Assembly (NCBI RefSeq): GCF_040807025.1
Contig: NC_090951.1
Location: 29,601,573-29,665,572, forward strand
DNA length: 64,000 nt
Reading direction: 5' to 3'
Origin: Struthio camelus
Lineage: Eukaryota; Chordata; Aves; Struthioniformes; Struthionidae
Part shown: positions 11,401 through 25,443 of the stretch, one piece after another
Numbering within the stretch: position 1 is the stretch's first letter
Layout: each line of letters opens with the position of its first letter
Position numbers and translations under genes: made by a program
The notes under the pieces: model-generated
Told to the model about the DNA's origin: nothing
Database searches by the model: none
What the model saw: only the letters and a program-made list of their open reading frames with translations

Positions 11401-14400
11401 CAGCAAAGCAAGGGCACAGGAGCTGTGGAAGAGAGTACTATGAATACAGGGGCACTCAGCAGCCAGGTTCAAGGGACAGAGAGGATTTTGAGAAATAGAT
11501 AAAATGCTAGTGCAATCCCATGCCTGTAGATTGTGTTTGTTTTTTTGGCAGATCTGGCTCAGGCTCTTCTTCCCCTTTAGCACGTTTTCAAGACATCCCT
11601 ACTGCAGCTAAACAATGCACGGCTCCCTGAAGGCCTCTTGTTTTATTTTGAGGAAGGGAAAGGCTAATGTGTAGTCATTAACTGAGGATGCTGGAAAGCC
11701 CCAGTCCTGGCTGAGGTTCCGTTTTCATTTGAATTAGCACTGAAGAGTTTCCTTGTTTACATGAAAAAACATCATCATCTTGATTCTGCAAAAGGAGGAG
11801 GAAGGCAGCTTGGGGACATCTCGGGTGCAATGTTCGCCAGTACCTGTGCCAGTATGGAGAAGGAAGAGCCGGGCAGAACAAGCCATATGCTTGGAAACTG
11901 AGTCTCAATGGTAACTGAGCACTACCAACTCTACTGGGAAAATATAGCAGGGAACAGCCGTACAGTTGTCACATCACTTGGGAAAGCACAGGATCTGCAC
12001 TGCCAAAGCAACCTGGCTGCAGAGGCAGGAGAGAGGCAGCTGCGCTATTCTACCTGGACATCACTGAGTGTCTGAAACCTCCAAGGAAGCAGTGGGACTG
12101 TTCAAAATAAACCTTTTTCCATTCTCTTCCATGCTACATAGTCACTTTGAGTTTTGTCCACTTATAATATGAAACGTTCTAGTTTTTTTCCTTCTAAAAA
12201 AAAAGAAAGTTTTCTGAGCATAAAACCCCTCCACATAGCTTTAGAGTGCTCACTCTGTGGTCCCCTCTGTTCTCTTTCAAAGCTCTGACTGGCTCAGGAT
12301 GTGTTCACAAAACAGACACGATGCTCTTATTCCTTGCCGGAGCCAGAGCTCATGCTAGGACTTAGGGTGCACATATCCAGCTCCTGCAGGCTGGAAACAC
12401 ACTGTCAGAAGAGGAAGATGCAGAGTCTTGTCCAAAGTCTGCTTCCTCCAACAGGACACTGGGGACCATCAAATACTGGAAACTGGCGATCCCTCTGCAA
12501 TAAGTTGTGTCCGGAGTCAGGAGACACAAAGGCAGGGCTGCAGGAAGGAAGCATCCAGGAGCCCTTTCCTAGGAGGTTTTCAGTACCAGCTCACTAGACT
12601 AGCTTGCCCATCAGCCCTGGGAATTAAGCAGCTCTTCCCTGTACCCCAAAATACAGAAACTCATTGAGGCCAGGCAGGGAATTGCAGCAACAAAGGCCAA
12701 GCAGATAGCAAGGGGCAGATGCACCTGGACTAGAAACTGCAAGTAGCCTTTGCTGGGGGGAAAGTGTGGTGCCAGTTATCTCAAATTATGGTACATAGAT
12801 GGGGGAGAGTGACAGAGAACTCAGGAAGGGATTTTTATGCTTCTTATATCCATATAGAATATACTAAGACACATAGCAAGGAATCAGGGACCTGAAGATG
12901 AACTAGCAGAGGAGAAAGGATAAGACACTCTTGTCTTGCTTCTGACTTCCCACTTGTGGGTCACGCCAACTCTTTCCAGCTTTACCAATACATAGAAACC
13001 TCTCTATGTGAGCAGTGACCCTCACAGGCTAATGCAGGAAGACCCTGCTTAGAGAAGTAGGGCTGATAAACCTTTTTTCAGTACAGATCTTCCAGATCTG
13101 CAGATGGCAGACTAAAATATAGCTGAGACTTGCACTGCAGCAGACTTCTTTTTTCCAGTTTTCCCCAGTGGGGCTGATCAACTGCATTGAGGTTATGTGA
13201 AAGATGGATCTAGGGTGCCATGTGGAGATTGGCAAAGTGTTACTGCTCCCAAGGGAGAATCTGTATGGGGGAGGCTTTTGTGTAAGGTAGAAGTCTGAGG
13301 GGGAACAGTGCTTGGTGAGGACCCTGATCTTTCTCAGTCTATCTAGAGCTTGAGAATGTATTAGACAGAGCAGTGGAGACCTGTTATAGGTCAGCTTTTA
13401 GAGCAAAGCTGAGATCAAAGCTTTGACAGTAGAATAAAGTCAGGGATGGACTATGGAAACAATTACAGCTAGAACTGGGAAGCTTTTAATGATTTAATTC
13501 TGAATAAAATCAGTTCCAATAACTCCAAGAAGGCAGTAGAGCAAGTTATAAACTTACTTATTCCTTAGTTTTTCATTATCTCTTGAAGCATGCTGAATTT
13601 TTAGCCTAAAGGAAAAAAATAATTATCAATAGAAAGAATGAGAAAAGTACATTACATTAAGGTCCCTAGATATTGTAATAAAAAAAAGTATTTTGCTGAA
13701 TATGTTCTAAGCTGGTAAATTGACATCACTTCCTTACTCGGAAGACTCCTCTCACTTCTTAATTCTGGAGAAAGATTTGCTTTATGGCCTTGTAGCATAT
13801 TTGGCAGAACTCAAAGGTCCTTCAGAAATGACCCTTTGTCCTCTTACCCAAGACCTGAAGGCTGTCACCAAGAACGTCTGACCATGGTGAGTTTCGAGAA
13901 CATCTGTATTTATCTAGTGGAGACTTAGCTACAAAAATCGTCCTTGCAGTGGAGGGAGTAGGGACACATTCTTCATAAAAGCGAGGATGAGGAAAATAAG
14001 AAGCAAAGGAGACCTGCCTGGGAAGAACCACAGCCACACAACAAAACTGCAGTTGTGATATAGGAGAGGCAAAAAAGCTGCACTTCCTTACCATGTATTG
14101 GCAGGGGCCTTTTCTGCCATGCCTTCAGCATCTTCTTGTAAGGTCAGAACAAACCCCTAATTGAGGGCATCAGTGCATTAAAAAATACTCATGGACTTCA
14201 GAAAAAAGGGAAACTGGCTCCTGTGGTTGTAGCTGCTGGGTAGTGCTACGAGACATAACTCAACACAAGCATTCAGCACCCAGGCTAACAGCTCCCAGCA
14301 AACACAGAAAGGGAACCCAAGCAGAGAGCAAAGTATGGAGAGAAGATGAAAGACCTTTTGGTAACCCACTACGTGCCTCAAAAGCCTTAGCCAGAGATGA

Positions 14401-17400
14401 GCTGAAGGGAGCATGGTGTAGGAACACCCTACATTCTGCTAAGCCAATATTAGGAAAGCAGTGGTAAGTTAGTTTGATCATAGGCTAGCCTAAACATGTA
14501 CCTGCTTATACAATATTTCATAAGAAAAAACACATACAGAACAGGGACGGACCTGGCTGAAAGATCCTATAAATCCCAACCTAAGTCTCAAACCCAGGAG
14601 CATGGAGAGCTGCAGGAGGTTCTGCTCCCAGGAATAATGGTGTCCCTCACACATTACCCTGGAGAGAAGTCAAGGCTTAGAGAAGACAACAGCAAAGGTT
14701 CAGGGTAGAGGGAGCAGCAAGAGCTAGACGAGCCAGGAGCTGAGAGTCACCCCTGCATAAGCAGGGCACTCAGTGACAGGGGGAGGTCCCACAGGTTCTG
14801 AACACAGTGAGCAGAGCTAAGCACTGGTAAAAGGATCCCTTGACAGTCCCAAACACAGCAAAATGAAGAACCAGGTCCAGGGCCCACACTGGGGAGGAAG
14901 GTCATCTACTCAGTAGCTGCAGAAGCTGGGGGCAGAGACAGGGCTATAACACCAAAAAGTCCATCAAGGAGACCAGTTACCTATAGCATATGTCCAAGGT
15001 CTATTCTGGAGACAGGCCACAGTTAGAACATGAGACAGATACACCTACAACACAACTCAAACAAAGACTGAAGGCACAGGCCTGAGTTTAAATGAGGTTG
15101 CAGGGCCACTGCAGGGTTGGGAGAGTTTACCCACAGGTGAGGTTTGTCAGGGCAATTAAGGCTAATTAGTGCCCTCAAGACCTGACACAGCCCTGTCTGA
15201 CGGCTGCTGTGGGGTAGTGAAGGCATGGAAGTGAGCCTGTGTGCAGTCCCAGTGACTTCTTGTTCTTCTAAGGGCAATCAAAACAGCCAGCTAATGAAGT
15301 GGCACAGATGGTTCGCACTGGTGTGCAGATGGAGAACAAGTATGTTGGTCAGTAAGAGACCAGAATGGGCGCGACATGCCCATGTGGCAGGAATACCCTC
15401 TCAGCTTAGGTCCCACTGGCTCCTCTAGGTTGGAGGAGAAACCTCAAGGCAGAAGCGCTTGTTTTGCATGCTAGCTGCAGGAGGCAAGCTTTGTTCCGCT
15501 TGAGCATGACAGATTTGGCATTAGTTATCTTCTGGGCCAAACTCTTTAGTCTGCTATACCTGAGGCAGCCCACAGACCTCAAAGCTGCAAACTTGTCCAT
15601 CCTTTGCATAAGGTATTTCTTTGCACAGTCAGATGAGAGAAAGGAGGGAGCAGCAGGAAAGCTGGCAGGGTGAAGCACTGTGCAGGTGTGTGCATGCCAC
15701 CAGCTGTCTGACAGGACCTGAGTATTCAAATGCTCCCCTGGTGCTTTGGAGCCAGTCCCCAAATGCCCTGGCCCAGGGCCAGGTGCTTATACTGGCTTCT
15801 CATACTGGAAGCGATTTATCATCACTGGGGTTATGGGCTGGCTTGTTTATAAAGCCTCCCCCTCCCTTACACACTCTCTTCCCTGACAGCACAGAGAGGA
15901 GAAAAAATGCGCTTCTCTTTCTATGAAGCCTCTTCTCAAAATGGCCTTTCTGGCCTGGTGATTTATTCTCAGGAAGGTTTTTTTGACTTTGCCATCTCCT
16001 CATGTAACCTCCCCTGGGCTGTGCCAGGAGCATGGCATGTATGCAGAGCAGAGCAGCTGAGCAGGCAACCTACGCAGTTCTGGGGCATGGCTGGAGCAAG
16101 GACTCCTGAGCCGGAGGAGAGACATACATCACTGACCCCCCTTTTTATTTTTAACTTCAGGTGACTCCTCAGCTTGAGCCTGGATTTGCCCAGAAGCATG
16201 TCAGCATGAGAGGAGCTGGAGCCAAAGCCCATAGCTGCTAAGGCTTCAGTCCTGCAGTGTTTGTGAGTGCCTCACTTCTACACACATCCAGACAGAAAGA
16301 CAGAAAGCCTTAATCCTAGCAAGGGCATGTCCGCCAACAACACTGGCAGCTGGCCCAGCTCATGGACTGACTTGCTTGTCCTGCATTGCCTTTCCCACTT
16401 CTCCTTCCCAGCATTAGAGATGAGCTTGTAAGAGTAGCCCAGGGCCTGACTGGAGGTAAAAAAAGTCCTGCCTCAGCCCTTGGTTTTTTTATCCCTTATA
16501 GAACTGGGTTGGAGCAAAACCTTTTCCCATGGAATGCTGTCCAGTTGTGGGCTTGCCTTAGCAGGACTGGAAATGCTACTCTCTGTGAGAAAAGATTCTT
16601 GGCAAGCCTAAAGCCCATAAACATTAAAGAGATGGAGCAATAGCCCAGCCACATCAGCGCTGCTGGCTTTACCATCTCTCAGTAGTGCCAAAAGTTTCCC
16701 CCACATCACTTAATCACATGCACTCTTCTCCATACCTCTGTAGGCACCAGACTTAGTTATCCAGCCTTAGTCTGAATCCTCTGAAGACAGCAGTTTTTAA
16801 TATAAGAACTTTTATTACCTTTTAGTCCAAAAAGAGATACAGAAAATATATATCACGCTCATACACACCAAATACATAGATATATTGGAGTTTATAACAT
16901 TCACTGCCCTCTAGAACAAATTACAGCTTAAATCCTGTGAACCTGTAATATTTACAGGCTCCATGTTTTTGAGCCTGTCACCCACAAGCAGTAAACAGCT
17001 ACATTCATCTTGTGCCTTTCCAACTGTCGATCCCACAGCATAAAGCAAGGAGAAACAGTGGTCCTCTCACTGCCCTGGCTGTGATGGATAGGGAAGAAAC
17101 TGCCCCAGTTTAAAAGAAAAAGCCATTTCATGCCCCCAGCAGCTGCTCAAACCCCTCTCTGAGGCAGAAGCTAGAGAGGTCCCACAGGGAAACCCTGGCT
17201 GCCCTCCCAAGTGTTCCTGGAGGTCCTGAGCTGTGACGAGCATGGCTGCAGCCAGCAGCAGGGTAGGGAGACCTGAGCATTAGGAGGGGACATGGCTTTT
17301 GTGCTCCCCCTGGGCAGCAGCGTCCTTTCAAATGCCATGGTGGGACTCAAAGTGGTCAGGGCTGCAGCAGTACACCTTTATCTCCCCAGCATAGCTTTGT

Positions 17401-19647
17401 GCCGAGGCCTTTGCTCACAGCTGGTTTGGAGAGAAGAAAACCACAGGAAAATGACTGTCCACTCCATTTGCTACAGTATCTGGAGAGACTAGTTTCACCT
17501 GTACCACTGTGACTGTGACCTGTACCCACTGTGTCCCACAGCTTGAAAAGTGAGCAAGAATAACAGCACACAGTGACAGCTCCCTAAGGCAGAGAGTTGT
17601 GTCCTGCCTACCCATGTCCCAAGGAAAACCTTGAGAGCAACTCTGCTCTTGTGGACATACTCAAACCATCCAAGACTAGTAAAAAAATCAATAAGGCACA
17701 GTGTTTTTCAATGTAGCATAGTCTAGTTCTAGACTCTATGACACTCTGTTCACAAGAACATGACATTGCATGCATTTGCATCACTACAAAACTTCACTAC
17801 AAAAATAACATTTCTCATATTTTATATAAAAATAATGCTATAGTATACTGTTCCACAAACTGCAAGGCCACAAACCCCAGCTGGTGAGACTTCTGCGTGC
17901 ATGAGTGGGGTGGATAGGGAGGCAGCACTGACAGCTACTGCAGTCCTTTGTGTAAATCAACCCCATTTAGTGCTGCAGGACTGGGGCTGCATGGGGAGGC
18001 TTCCACACAAGGGTGAATTTCACCCAAGATTCCTGATTATAATTAATCTGATTGCTTTCTGTACCTCTTCTACCTGTGAAACCCCAGACAAATCTCTAGT
18101 TCCCTCTTCCAAGTTAACAAAGAACTACAGGGATAAGAGGTTGAATAATATCAGAAAACAAATACCATTGCAGTCAATCGTTTCCACCCTGAGGACTGGA
18201 TGGATGCCCTGAAGGTGATATCTGACAGATCTAATGGGCCAATCTTTCTCTAGCTGTGTTTTACAGCTGTTTCATCATCTTTGCTTTGAGCATCTTGCTT
18301 ATTATATGTGGGGGTTTTTTGTTCTACATGCATATTTATACTCTGGGACATGATCCACTGAGGTTAATCACTGCAGGATTAGACCCCTGATACACATAAA
18401 TACATCATATTCTGAAGATCTTTAAATGCTCGTGCAAATTCATAGTGTCGTAAGCAGGACTAAATGTTAAATAGAAGCCTTCAGGAACCGACCACAGATA
18501 AAAGATAAGGCTTACATACAGCAGTGTCTAGATGTGTAAAAATTAGAAAAAAACTTGGGTTTAAAAACCTCTCTGTTACTGTTACAATGCCTTAATAGCT
18601 TAGTGATCAAGGCTATATAAAAAAGCTAAAATGACACCAAAGCATAGAACCATGAATAGGCTTTTTATACCTTCTTCTGGATCAGCAAAAGTGCTTATTT
18701 CCAGAGACAGAATATGGAACTGGAAGGAAGATAGGTCTGCTGCGGTGGAGTAATTCCTAAATCCAGAACTACATTTAGCTACTCCAAAAATGTATTTCCT
18801 GGCTTTTGTGCTTGCTAAACAGCAAAAAACCCTCCAACATTATCACAGGAATAGCAAAGTTATTGGGTCCCTCTGATGATTTCTCCACACGTTTTTCTGA
18901 TTTGCAACAGTTTCTCTCCCACATAGTGTTATTCAGCGCGTCGGCATTATCCTGCCCTGGTGTTGGACACAACTGGACACAAGGTACCTCTGCTGGAAGA
19001 AGACTTCTATGGCAGTTAGCCAGATTTGCCAAGAATCAGGTCTCAGGCTAAATCTACAAATGCAGCTGCCTCTAGCTGTTTGAGAGAATAGTGGCCTGAT
19101 TTTGAGGAGGAGATAGACTGTGGGTTGTCAGCATCTGTAAGAGTGAAACCTCTAGCATTGATCTTCAGTTCCTTATATTTGTAGGCAAATTAGATTCAGT
19201 TTTAGTCACCTTTGTCTGAAAAGTTAGGTAGTATCTCTCAGGGCTCCAGCAAGAGTTAATGGGATATTTAGTCAGGCCAGGAGAGCCAGCACCCCACTGA
19301 CTGTCAACATTAGTCTTGGCCTGACAGAGCAGTGATCCAAAGTGCAAAGAACAAAACAGCCGAGAGTTTGTAAGTGAAAAAAAAAGTGTGTTTTGGTTTA
19401 AGATTGCCTGAGTCCAGTAGTGTGGGTGAGTGGGTGGTTTCTCAGCTGGGCCATGATGAAACACAGTCAAAATACTGGCATTGGTTAATGACAACTTAGA
19501 TATATTTTTGGACATTCTGCTCTGCAAAAAAACCCCACATTTTCTTTGGTATTTGTATTCCCTGGCTTGTTTTGTAAGTGTAAATTTAGCTTTCCTGCAG
19601 CAACACAAAGGAAAACCTATGCCAAAAACATCCATGCCATAAAGCAT
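8441..19647. other. Intergenic interval between the two chemokine genes; no recognised gene
   Basis: About 11 kb without a supported coding exon. The distal part (about 16.8-19.6 kb) may be the CX3CL1 3' UTR or its flank: the nearest AATAAA I noticed on the minus strand is at 16811-16816, and no closer one was obvious. A 90-codon open frame at 13822-14094 has four chemokine-like cysteines but no signal peptide or splicing support, and is treated under findings. A TAATTA-rich motif cluster lies at 15151-15175. Confidence 0.45.
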
Positions 19648-22600
19648 TCAGATTATTTCCATTGGACAGACATTGGATTGACATCCCTCCTGCTGGTAGA
19701 GCAAGCCCTGTACCATTGACATTGCTTCTTTTTTGATTCCCAATTTTTTATATAGCCATATAGCAGCAGCACTGCAAGCAATCACACCACCTACCATAGA
19801 AACTGGGATGATAAAGTGCATTTGGGATCTTGACAAGAAGCTAGGAAAAGGTGGATCATTTGGAGTCAACTGTGCTCTGGCTTGGCCTGAGAATGTTTGA
19901 CTGGTAAAAGCTGATGTATCTAGAAGGTCTTGCTTTCCTAAAGGTGATGAATGTTCAGGTGTTCTAGTATCAAAAGCATCTGTCCAGGAACCAAAAACTT
20001 TGTTGCTGTGGACAGAATGACTTTCATCTATGACAGTTGTGGGGTTTAAAGTAGAAACTGAAGTAGCATCTGATGGAACAGGTGGAAAAGGTGTTGTTGT
20101 TGGGGTTGTGGTAATCTCAGTACTGCCTAGGACGGAGGGAAGATCTGAATTAAAACTCCTAGAAGCAATGTCTGATGTGTTCGCTCTTGCACTTGCAGGG
20201 TGTAGGGATTCATCTGTGGAACCTACAGAATGGTCTGATGCTTTAGTAATGGCCATGGGGCCTGAATTCAAGTTAGGAGAAGTCATGTCTGGAACATCAG
20301 CTGTAGCATTTGCAGTATATCCTACAGATTCTTCTATAGATCCTACAGAGTTCTCAAAGCCATGCACAAGAGCCATGGAATATGGGATAGACTGGTTGGG
20401 GACCGTGCCTGCTGCATAAGTTGTTGAATGTGCAGCAGCTTTTGTGGAATCTCTGTTTGCTTCTGAACTCACTTCAGAGCGGGCAGCAATTTCCTGTATC
20501 ACAGGGGACAATACTGTAGAGAAGTGTGTGATGTACTGCATGGCTGGTATGGGCTTGCTGGACACCTCTGTCCTGACAATAGGAGCATTTATACCCTCCA
20601 AAATTGTCATGCCAGCCCCTTGAAAAGTACTAGTTGGAGCAGTTGCTTGAGATGGAGCTGTTACTGTAAGACCACTATGTTTGTGAAAAATGCCAGGATT
20701 TTCCGGCACTGCTGCTGAAGTGGCAGCACGTGGAAGTGGGGATGCTGCTAAGGCCCTTTTCTGGTCCAATTTCCATATGACCTTCTTTACCCAGTCTTCT
20801 CCTGGATCCGCACAAATCTCCAAGGACTTCTGAGTAATAAATCTGAAGTGAAAATAAAAAGGGAATACTTACCAGATACAGAAAACACTGTCTCAGACTA
20901 TCAGTGTGACACAGAAAGCATCTAGAGATGCTGAGAAATGCTGACTCTCAAGCATCTACCATAGTAACACCATCTGAGTTGGATGATAAATAATGGCAGG
21001 AAGGGCAAGTGCCTCAATGATCTAATTTAATCATCAGCAGTTGACCATGACTCATAGGTGAACAGCGTCCTCCAAGCAGGCTTTTTCTTTCAAAAGCATT
21101 ATTCAAATGTTCAGAAGGAGTGTTTGCTTTCAGCACTACAAAACAAGAAGCTTGGCAAGCACCAGTAGCACAGGGGTAAGAACACATTAAAACAAAACCC
21201 TTTCATTTTACTGTGAGAAAGACTTTCCGCGGTCAGTCCAGCAGGCTTGCTTTGGAGCAACCTCCTGAGCTGAAATAACATGGTCTTTATGGTGCCTCAC
21301 TCTCAAAAATGACAATTATTCTGAGGCAAAAAAGGTAGCTTTTTTTTGTCCATTAGTGCAACTGGGTCTGAATCTGTTTCCACAGAAAATATCTACTTTC
21401 ACAGTAATGTGTGAACTCTTACCCTCTGTATGCTTACATTTCTCCATTCCACTGGTATGTACTTTCATCATTTCTTTTCCTCATATATTTATCACTCAGG
21501 ACAGTGACTGTCTCACTGTGTGCGTGGACAGAAATCAGTGTATTTTGGGCCCTGAGCTCACTTGGAGGCTATAGGTTTTTAAATAGCGGGGAAAAAAAAA
21601 GAAAAAAAGCATCCTCCAAATAAATACCAGTGTTTGCTCTGTTTCCAGAATGCTCCTTACTTCCAAACAAGGGCATTGGCTGAGAGGGTTTCCACTTAAT
21701 CAGTTATGGAGTGAGTATTACAAAGGGACTCGACAGTAAGATGGTACTTACATGATGCCCTGTTTGGTGCATTGCGGTTCAGTCCTGTGATAGCTTTTTA
21801 TCCATTTCTCAGGTATGCTGGGTGTAAAACGGCCACACTCCTTTGAACACTTCAGAGATGCTTTAGGTTGCCCTGAAATAAAAATTTCAAGATATTAAAC
21901 ATTGGTTCATCATTACATACAATAAAATTGGCACTGATTCTTTTTCCCCGTTCTCTGTTTAGGAGTTCAAAGCTTACCACAGAAGTTTCCAATTGCTGCT
22001 AAAATGAGCTGTCTTTATGAAAACAAATCCTATCAAGGCCATGAGTGTTGGAATCATCCAAACAGGTCAGATGATACCCCTAAAAAACAGGTCAGAAAAA
22101 CCCTAAAAAACACTATGAAAACTGTTGGGTTCTTGGGATATGTTGCAATTTGCCTTATAGGATATGCAGGCACTGCTTGGGAACCTGCAAGACCTTTCAC
22201 CTTTGGATCAGTAGTTCCTGTATAAATACTATCCCTCCCCACAGCTTAGCTGTGGGACAGGAGGACTAGTCTCAACACAATTCCCAGAAGACAAATTTCT
22301 TCATCCCCAAAAGGCCTGCTACAGCTGTTAATAACTGGCTATGCAGACTGAGCAGATCAGAGGGTAGAATGCTTGTCCTATCTTTTGTCTCCATCAGCTA
22401 TATTTCTTCCCCTTGTAGGTCTTCCTTGAGAGTGGAAGGCTGGTTTAAATCATGCAGTCTCTACAAAACACTGTCTCAGATTCCCAGATGAATTTGGTGA
22501 AGTTCAGTTGGGAATGATCCAGCCATTGGGTATAAGAATGAGTGTCACTCTAGGAACATCCACAGAGCTTGAGGCATCTGGCCAGTGTCTTTTGATCCAT

Positions 22601-24985
22601 TTACTGAGGAGATCTGTGGTTGCAAAGAAATCCCTATCAAACCCTCCTGTGGCCCTTCTACAGAAGAACATTTCAATCTCTACATCTCTGTAATGCTAAA
22701 ACAAAACCCTTTGTTTAGCCAGTAGTGTTTTCTGTGGCATGTTTGGGTCAAGAACATCTACTCCTCAAGCACTCAGGGATGACCAGCTTCCCAAATAACT
22801 CTCATTAGCTACGGGACATACTGCTGGTGTCTTCCACTTCCAGGAACACTGTTCAACAAATGACGCCCTGCAATAAGAGGGCCAGATCCTTCCTCATTGA
22901 CAGGCAGGGAGCTGCGTGGCAGGGAGCACACGGGCTGCTCAGAGGAAAGTGTTACTACTGTAATACTCTAGTCCAAGGCATAGATATTTAGTGCTGCAAG
23001 TCTACAGAACCACCATGCCCCAAATACATCTCAGCACGATTTAACATCCTTGAGCCCTTCATTGGAAAGCAGAGAAGACAATCTACCCCGTCTCTATGGC
23101 ACAGGGAGAGGGTAGACTGTTGTCAGCATCCTAAAACCTTGCAACAAGGCAGGATTTCTCAGGAAATGTCCTACAACCACCACCCACAGAGAAAAGCCAG
23201 AGTCCCACAGGCTTTTCCGCTCTGATCAAGGGAAAGAAGGCTGGGGTCAGATTTAACTTTAAGCATGAAGAAAGAAATTCAGGATATTTAAAACTATGCA
23301 ACTAAGGCCCTGAGCTAAAAGAGGGGACATTTTATTTGCCCCATATTTTATTGCTTAGAGCAATGGCTGTCTTTGGCTGGGCATGCAGGGAATATATCCC
23401 AAATGCTTCTCTTGTGACTCCTGTTATCTAGGAGAGGTCCAACTACTGAGCTGTTCCTCAAATATCTTTCCTTTGAGAAATCTCAGTCCAAAGAAAGGCT
23501 AATAATCAATAACTGATTTTCCAGTTGTTGTGTTCACAAAGAAATGGTTTGAAATTAGCTGAACTGATGATGGTTTTTCCCCAGAGTGGAGGGGCTTGGA
23601 AAGCATCTTCCAAGGAGAGGGCAGAGTTGCAGAGCCACAGCTACGAGAAAGTCCCCTGAGTTCAAGGAGCACACACAGTCACAGGGAGTACAGCGCCAGC
23701 CCTGGCATCCTCTGTCGTCCCAGAGCATGCAGCCCCACACCTCCAAGCTGTATCTAAACCTTTGCCAAGGGGATCCCAGGGAAAGCCAGGGTCTAGGAGT
23801 TTTCCCACCCATGACCCCCCCACACTTCTCAGTGGGCACACTGGGAGCCTTCAATATCTGCTTTTCAGGATGGTTCCTCAAGAGACCTTGGGCAGGGAGA
23901 GCCACCACATCCTCAGGTAATAGCTCTGTTTCTGCAGAGCCTACTTGACTCCAGAGCTCAGCAGTGCTGAAGCACGTAGCACGTTGCCAGGGAAGGATAA
24001 ACCAGAGTCCCCTTTACCTGCTTTACTCATGCAAGCCCTGGAGAATCTGCTCAGCTACACTGTGGAGGAGGAAGGGATGCACAGGTACCGTGAAGGAGCT
24101 GTGAGGAGAGGAACCTCCATCCCCAGCTATCCTTCTTGCAGTCCTCATTCCTCCCATCTGGTGGCAGCAGTGGCATCCTCTTTTCTGAGGCAAAGTCTAG
24201 TTTTGTCTGCACTGCCTAGAAGCCTGCTGCTAGCTTAGCATTCAGCCCTGCTTAATTGCTGCTCTTGCAGCAATTACTGATCTATGAGATCAGCCCAGGG
24301 AAAAATGCACCCACCTCCTGTCCTCTTCTCCAGCTTCCACTCAGCACACCACCCCAGAGCATGCAAGGATCTTTATCCAGAGACTGGGAGAGCATCTCAC
24401 ACCTATGAGAGGCTTTAGTGGGAGACCACAGCTGCAGGCAATACACCACACACCTACATCCTGCAGCAGCAGGGATGCATCCTGAGGTCTACATGCCTGT
24501 GTGGATGGACATTCGTCCTTTGACAGGCTGTGGTCTGCCCCCCTTGCCTTGTCCTGGGGCGGGGGAAACGGGAAAGGACTTTGTGTTATGTTTCTTTTCT
24601 AATACTGACCATTAGAAAGTCTATCCAACAATCTCCCCACCTACCCTCAATGCAAACAGGTAACAAGCCATCACAGGGGTTGCACAGACTACTTTGCTTC
24701 AAGAAACATTGTTGTAGCCTCCCCCCTCCACTTCCCAAAATGTCCTGCCTGTTCCTGCCAAAAGATTTCCCACAGACAATGAAGGGACACGGTCTCTTAC
24801 TGCCTTTAATCTGACTCAGCACCAGACTTTCTCATGACTTCCACTTCACCAACCCCTTGCATAAACATCACTGCTCTCCTAGGAAGCCCAGAGGTTTGTA
24901 AGTGGAGTTGTGCCTCACCTTCAGTCACAGTCCCTAGGCACAAGACCTTCAGCACAAACACGACTTGCAGAGAAACAGTCTTCAT
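19648..24985 (-). CDS. CX3CL1: Fractalkine, membrane-tethered CX3C chemokine
   Basis: A type I membrane chemokine of 460 aa; the family tethers and attracts CX3CR1-bearing leukocytes and is shed by metalloproteases. Coding exons are 24919-24985 (67 nt), 21752-21872 (121 nt) and 19648-20842 (1195 nt), with GT/AG borders and phases 1 and 2. Residues 1-23 are the signal peptide. C31-SKE-C35 is the diagnostic CX3C motif, with C57 and C73 (in CADPGEDWV) as partners. From about residue 92 to 400 runs a Ser/Thr/Pro-rich mucin-like stalk without tandem repeats. A transmembrane segment lies at about 406-428, followed by Lys residues and a 32-residue tail whose VQGLLY and GCQSN elements match the human AEGLRY and SCGSN tail. 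Human fractalkine is 397 aa, so the stalk here is longer. Same strand, phases and first-exon length as the neighbouring CC chemokine. Confidence 0.96.
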
Positions 24986-25085
24986 ATTTCTGTGATTTGC
25001 AGTAGGAAGGGTACACAGAGAAGGCAGTATTTTTGCTCTTGATGGCTTATTGTATCCTTTGGAGCAATACAGCTGCTGCAGCTCA

Positions 25086-25236
25086 TTCCAAGAATATAAA
25101 GTCCCGACAGGAGTTTCAACTCTTTTTTAGCTCTTCCGCATGTATCTCACAGTGACGACAGAAGGCGGAGGGAAAAGTTGGGACAGGGAGGGAATATTGC
25201 TTGTACTGAGGAAATAGATAGCTCCTGGAATTTCCC
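25086..25236 (-). promoter_or_regulatory. Candidate CX3CL1 promoter with a kB-type site
   Basis: Upstream of the CX3CL1 ATG, GGGAAATTCC on the minus strand (25227-25236) fits the NF-kB consensus, and an AT-rich TTTATATTC element lies near 25093-25101. Mammalian CX3CL1 is induced by TNF and IL-1 through NF-kB. The spacing of about 240 bases from the ATG suits a proximal promoter. The TATA element is weak and its polarity is doubtful. Confidence 0.4.
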
Positions 25237-25305
25237 AGTAAAGTTACATAAGCTTTTCATAGCACATGCAAAGCACGTTGATAAAGCTCATTGATAAAGA
25301 AGTCT

Positions 25306-25443
25306 AGAAGGGAACTTCAGAAGTCAGCTACTCCATCCTCCTGTCTCTGTAAGGTGTCTCTCACCCAGACAACCTGTGCTAAAGCTTCACTTTCCTTAGA
25401 CTTATAAAGCTTTCCCCTAATTCTAACCCACAGCTCCCAGACA
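25306..25443 (-). mobile_element. Degraded CR1-like LINE 3' fragment
   Basis: The stretch starting AGAAGGGAACTTCAGAAGTC resembles the antisense 3' part of old amniote CR1 elements (AAGGGACCTCAGGAGGTC type). It later carries CCTAATTCTAACCCACAGCTCCC-like text similar to the CCTAATATCTAACCT region. Heavily diverged and internally deleted; boundaries approximate. Confidence 0.35.
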
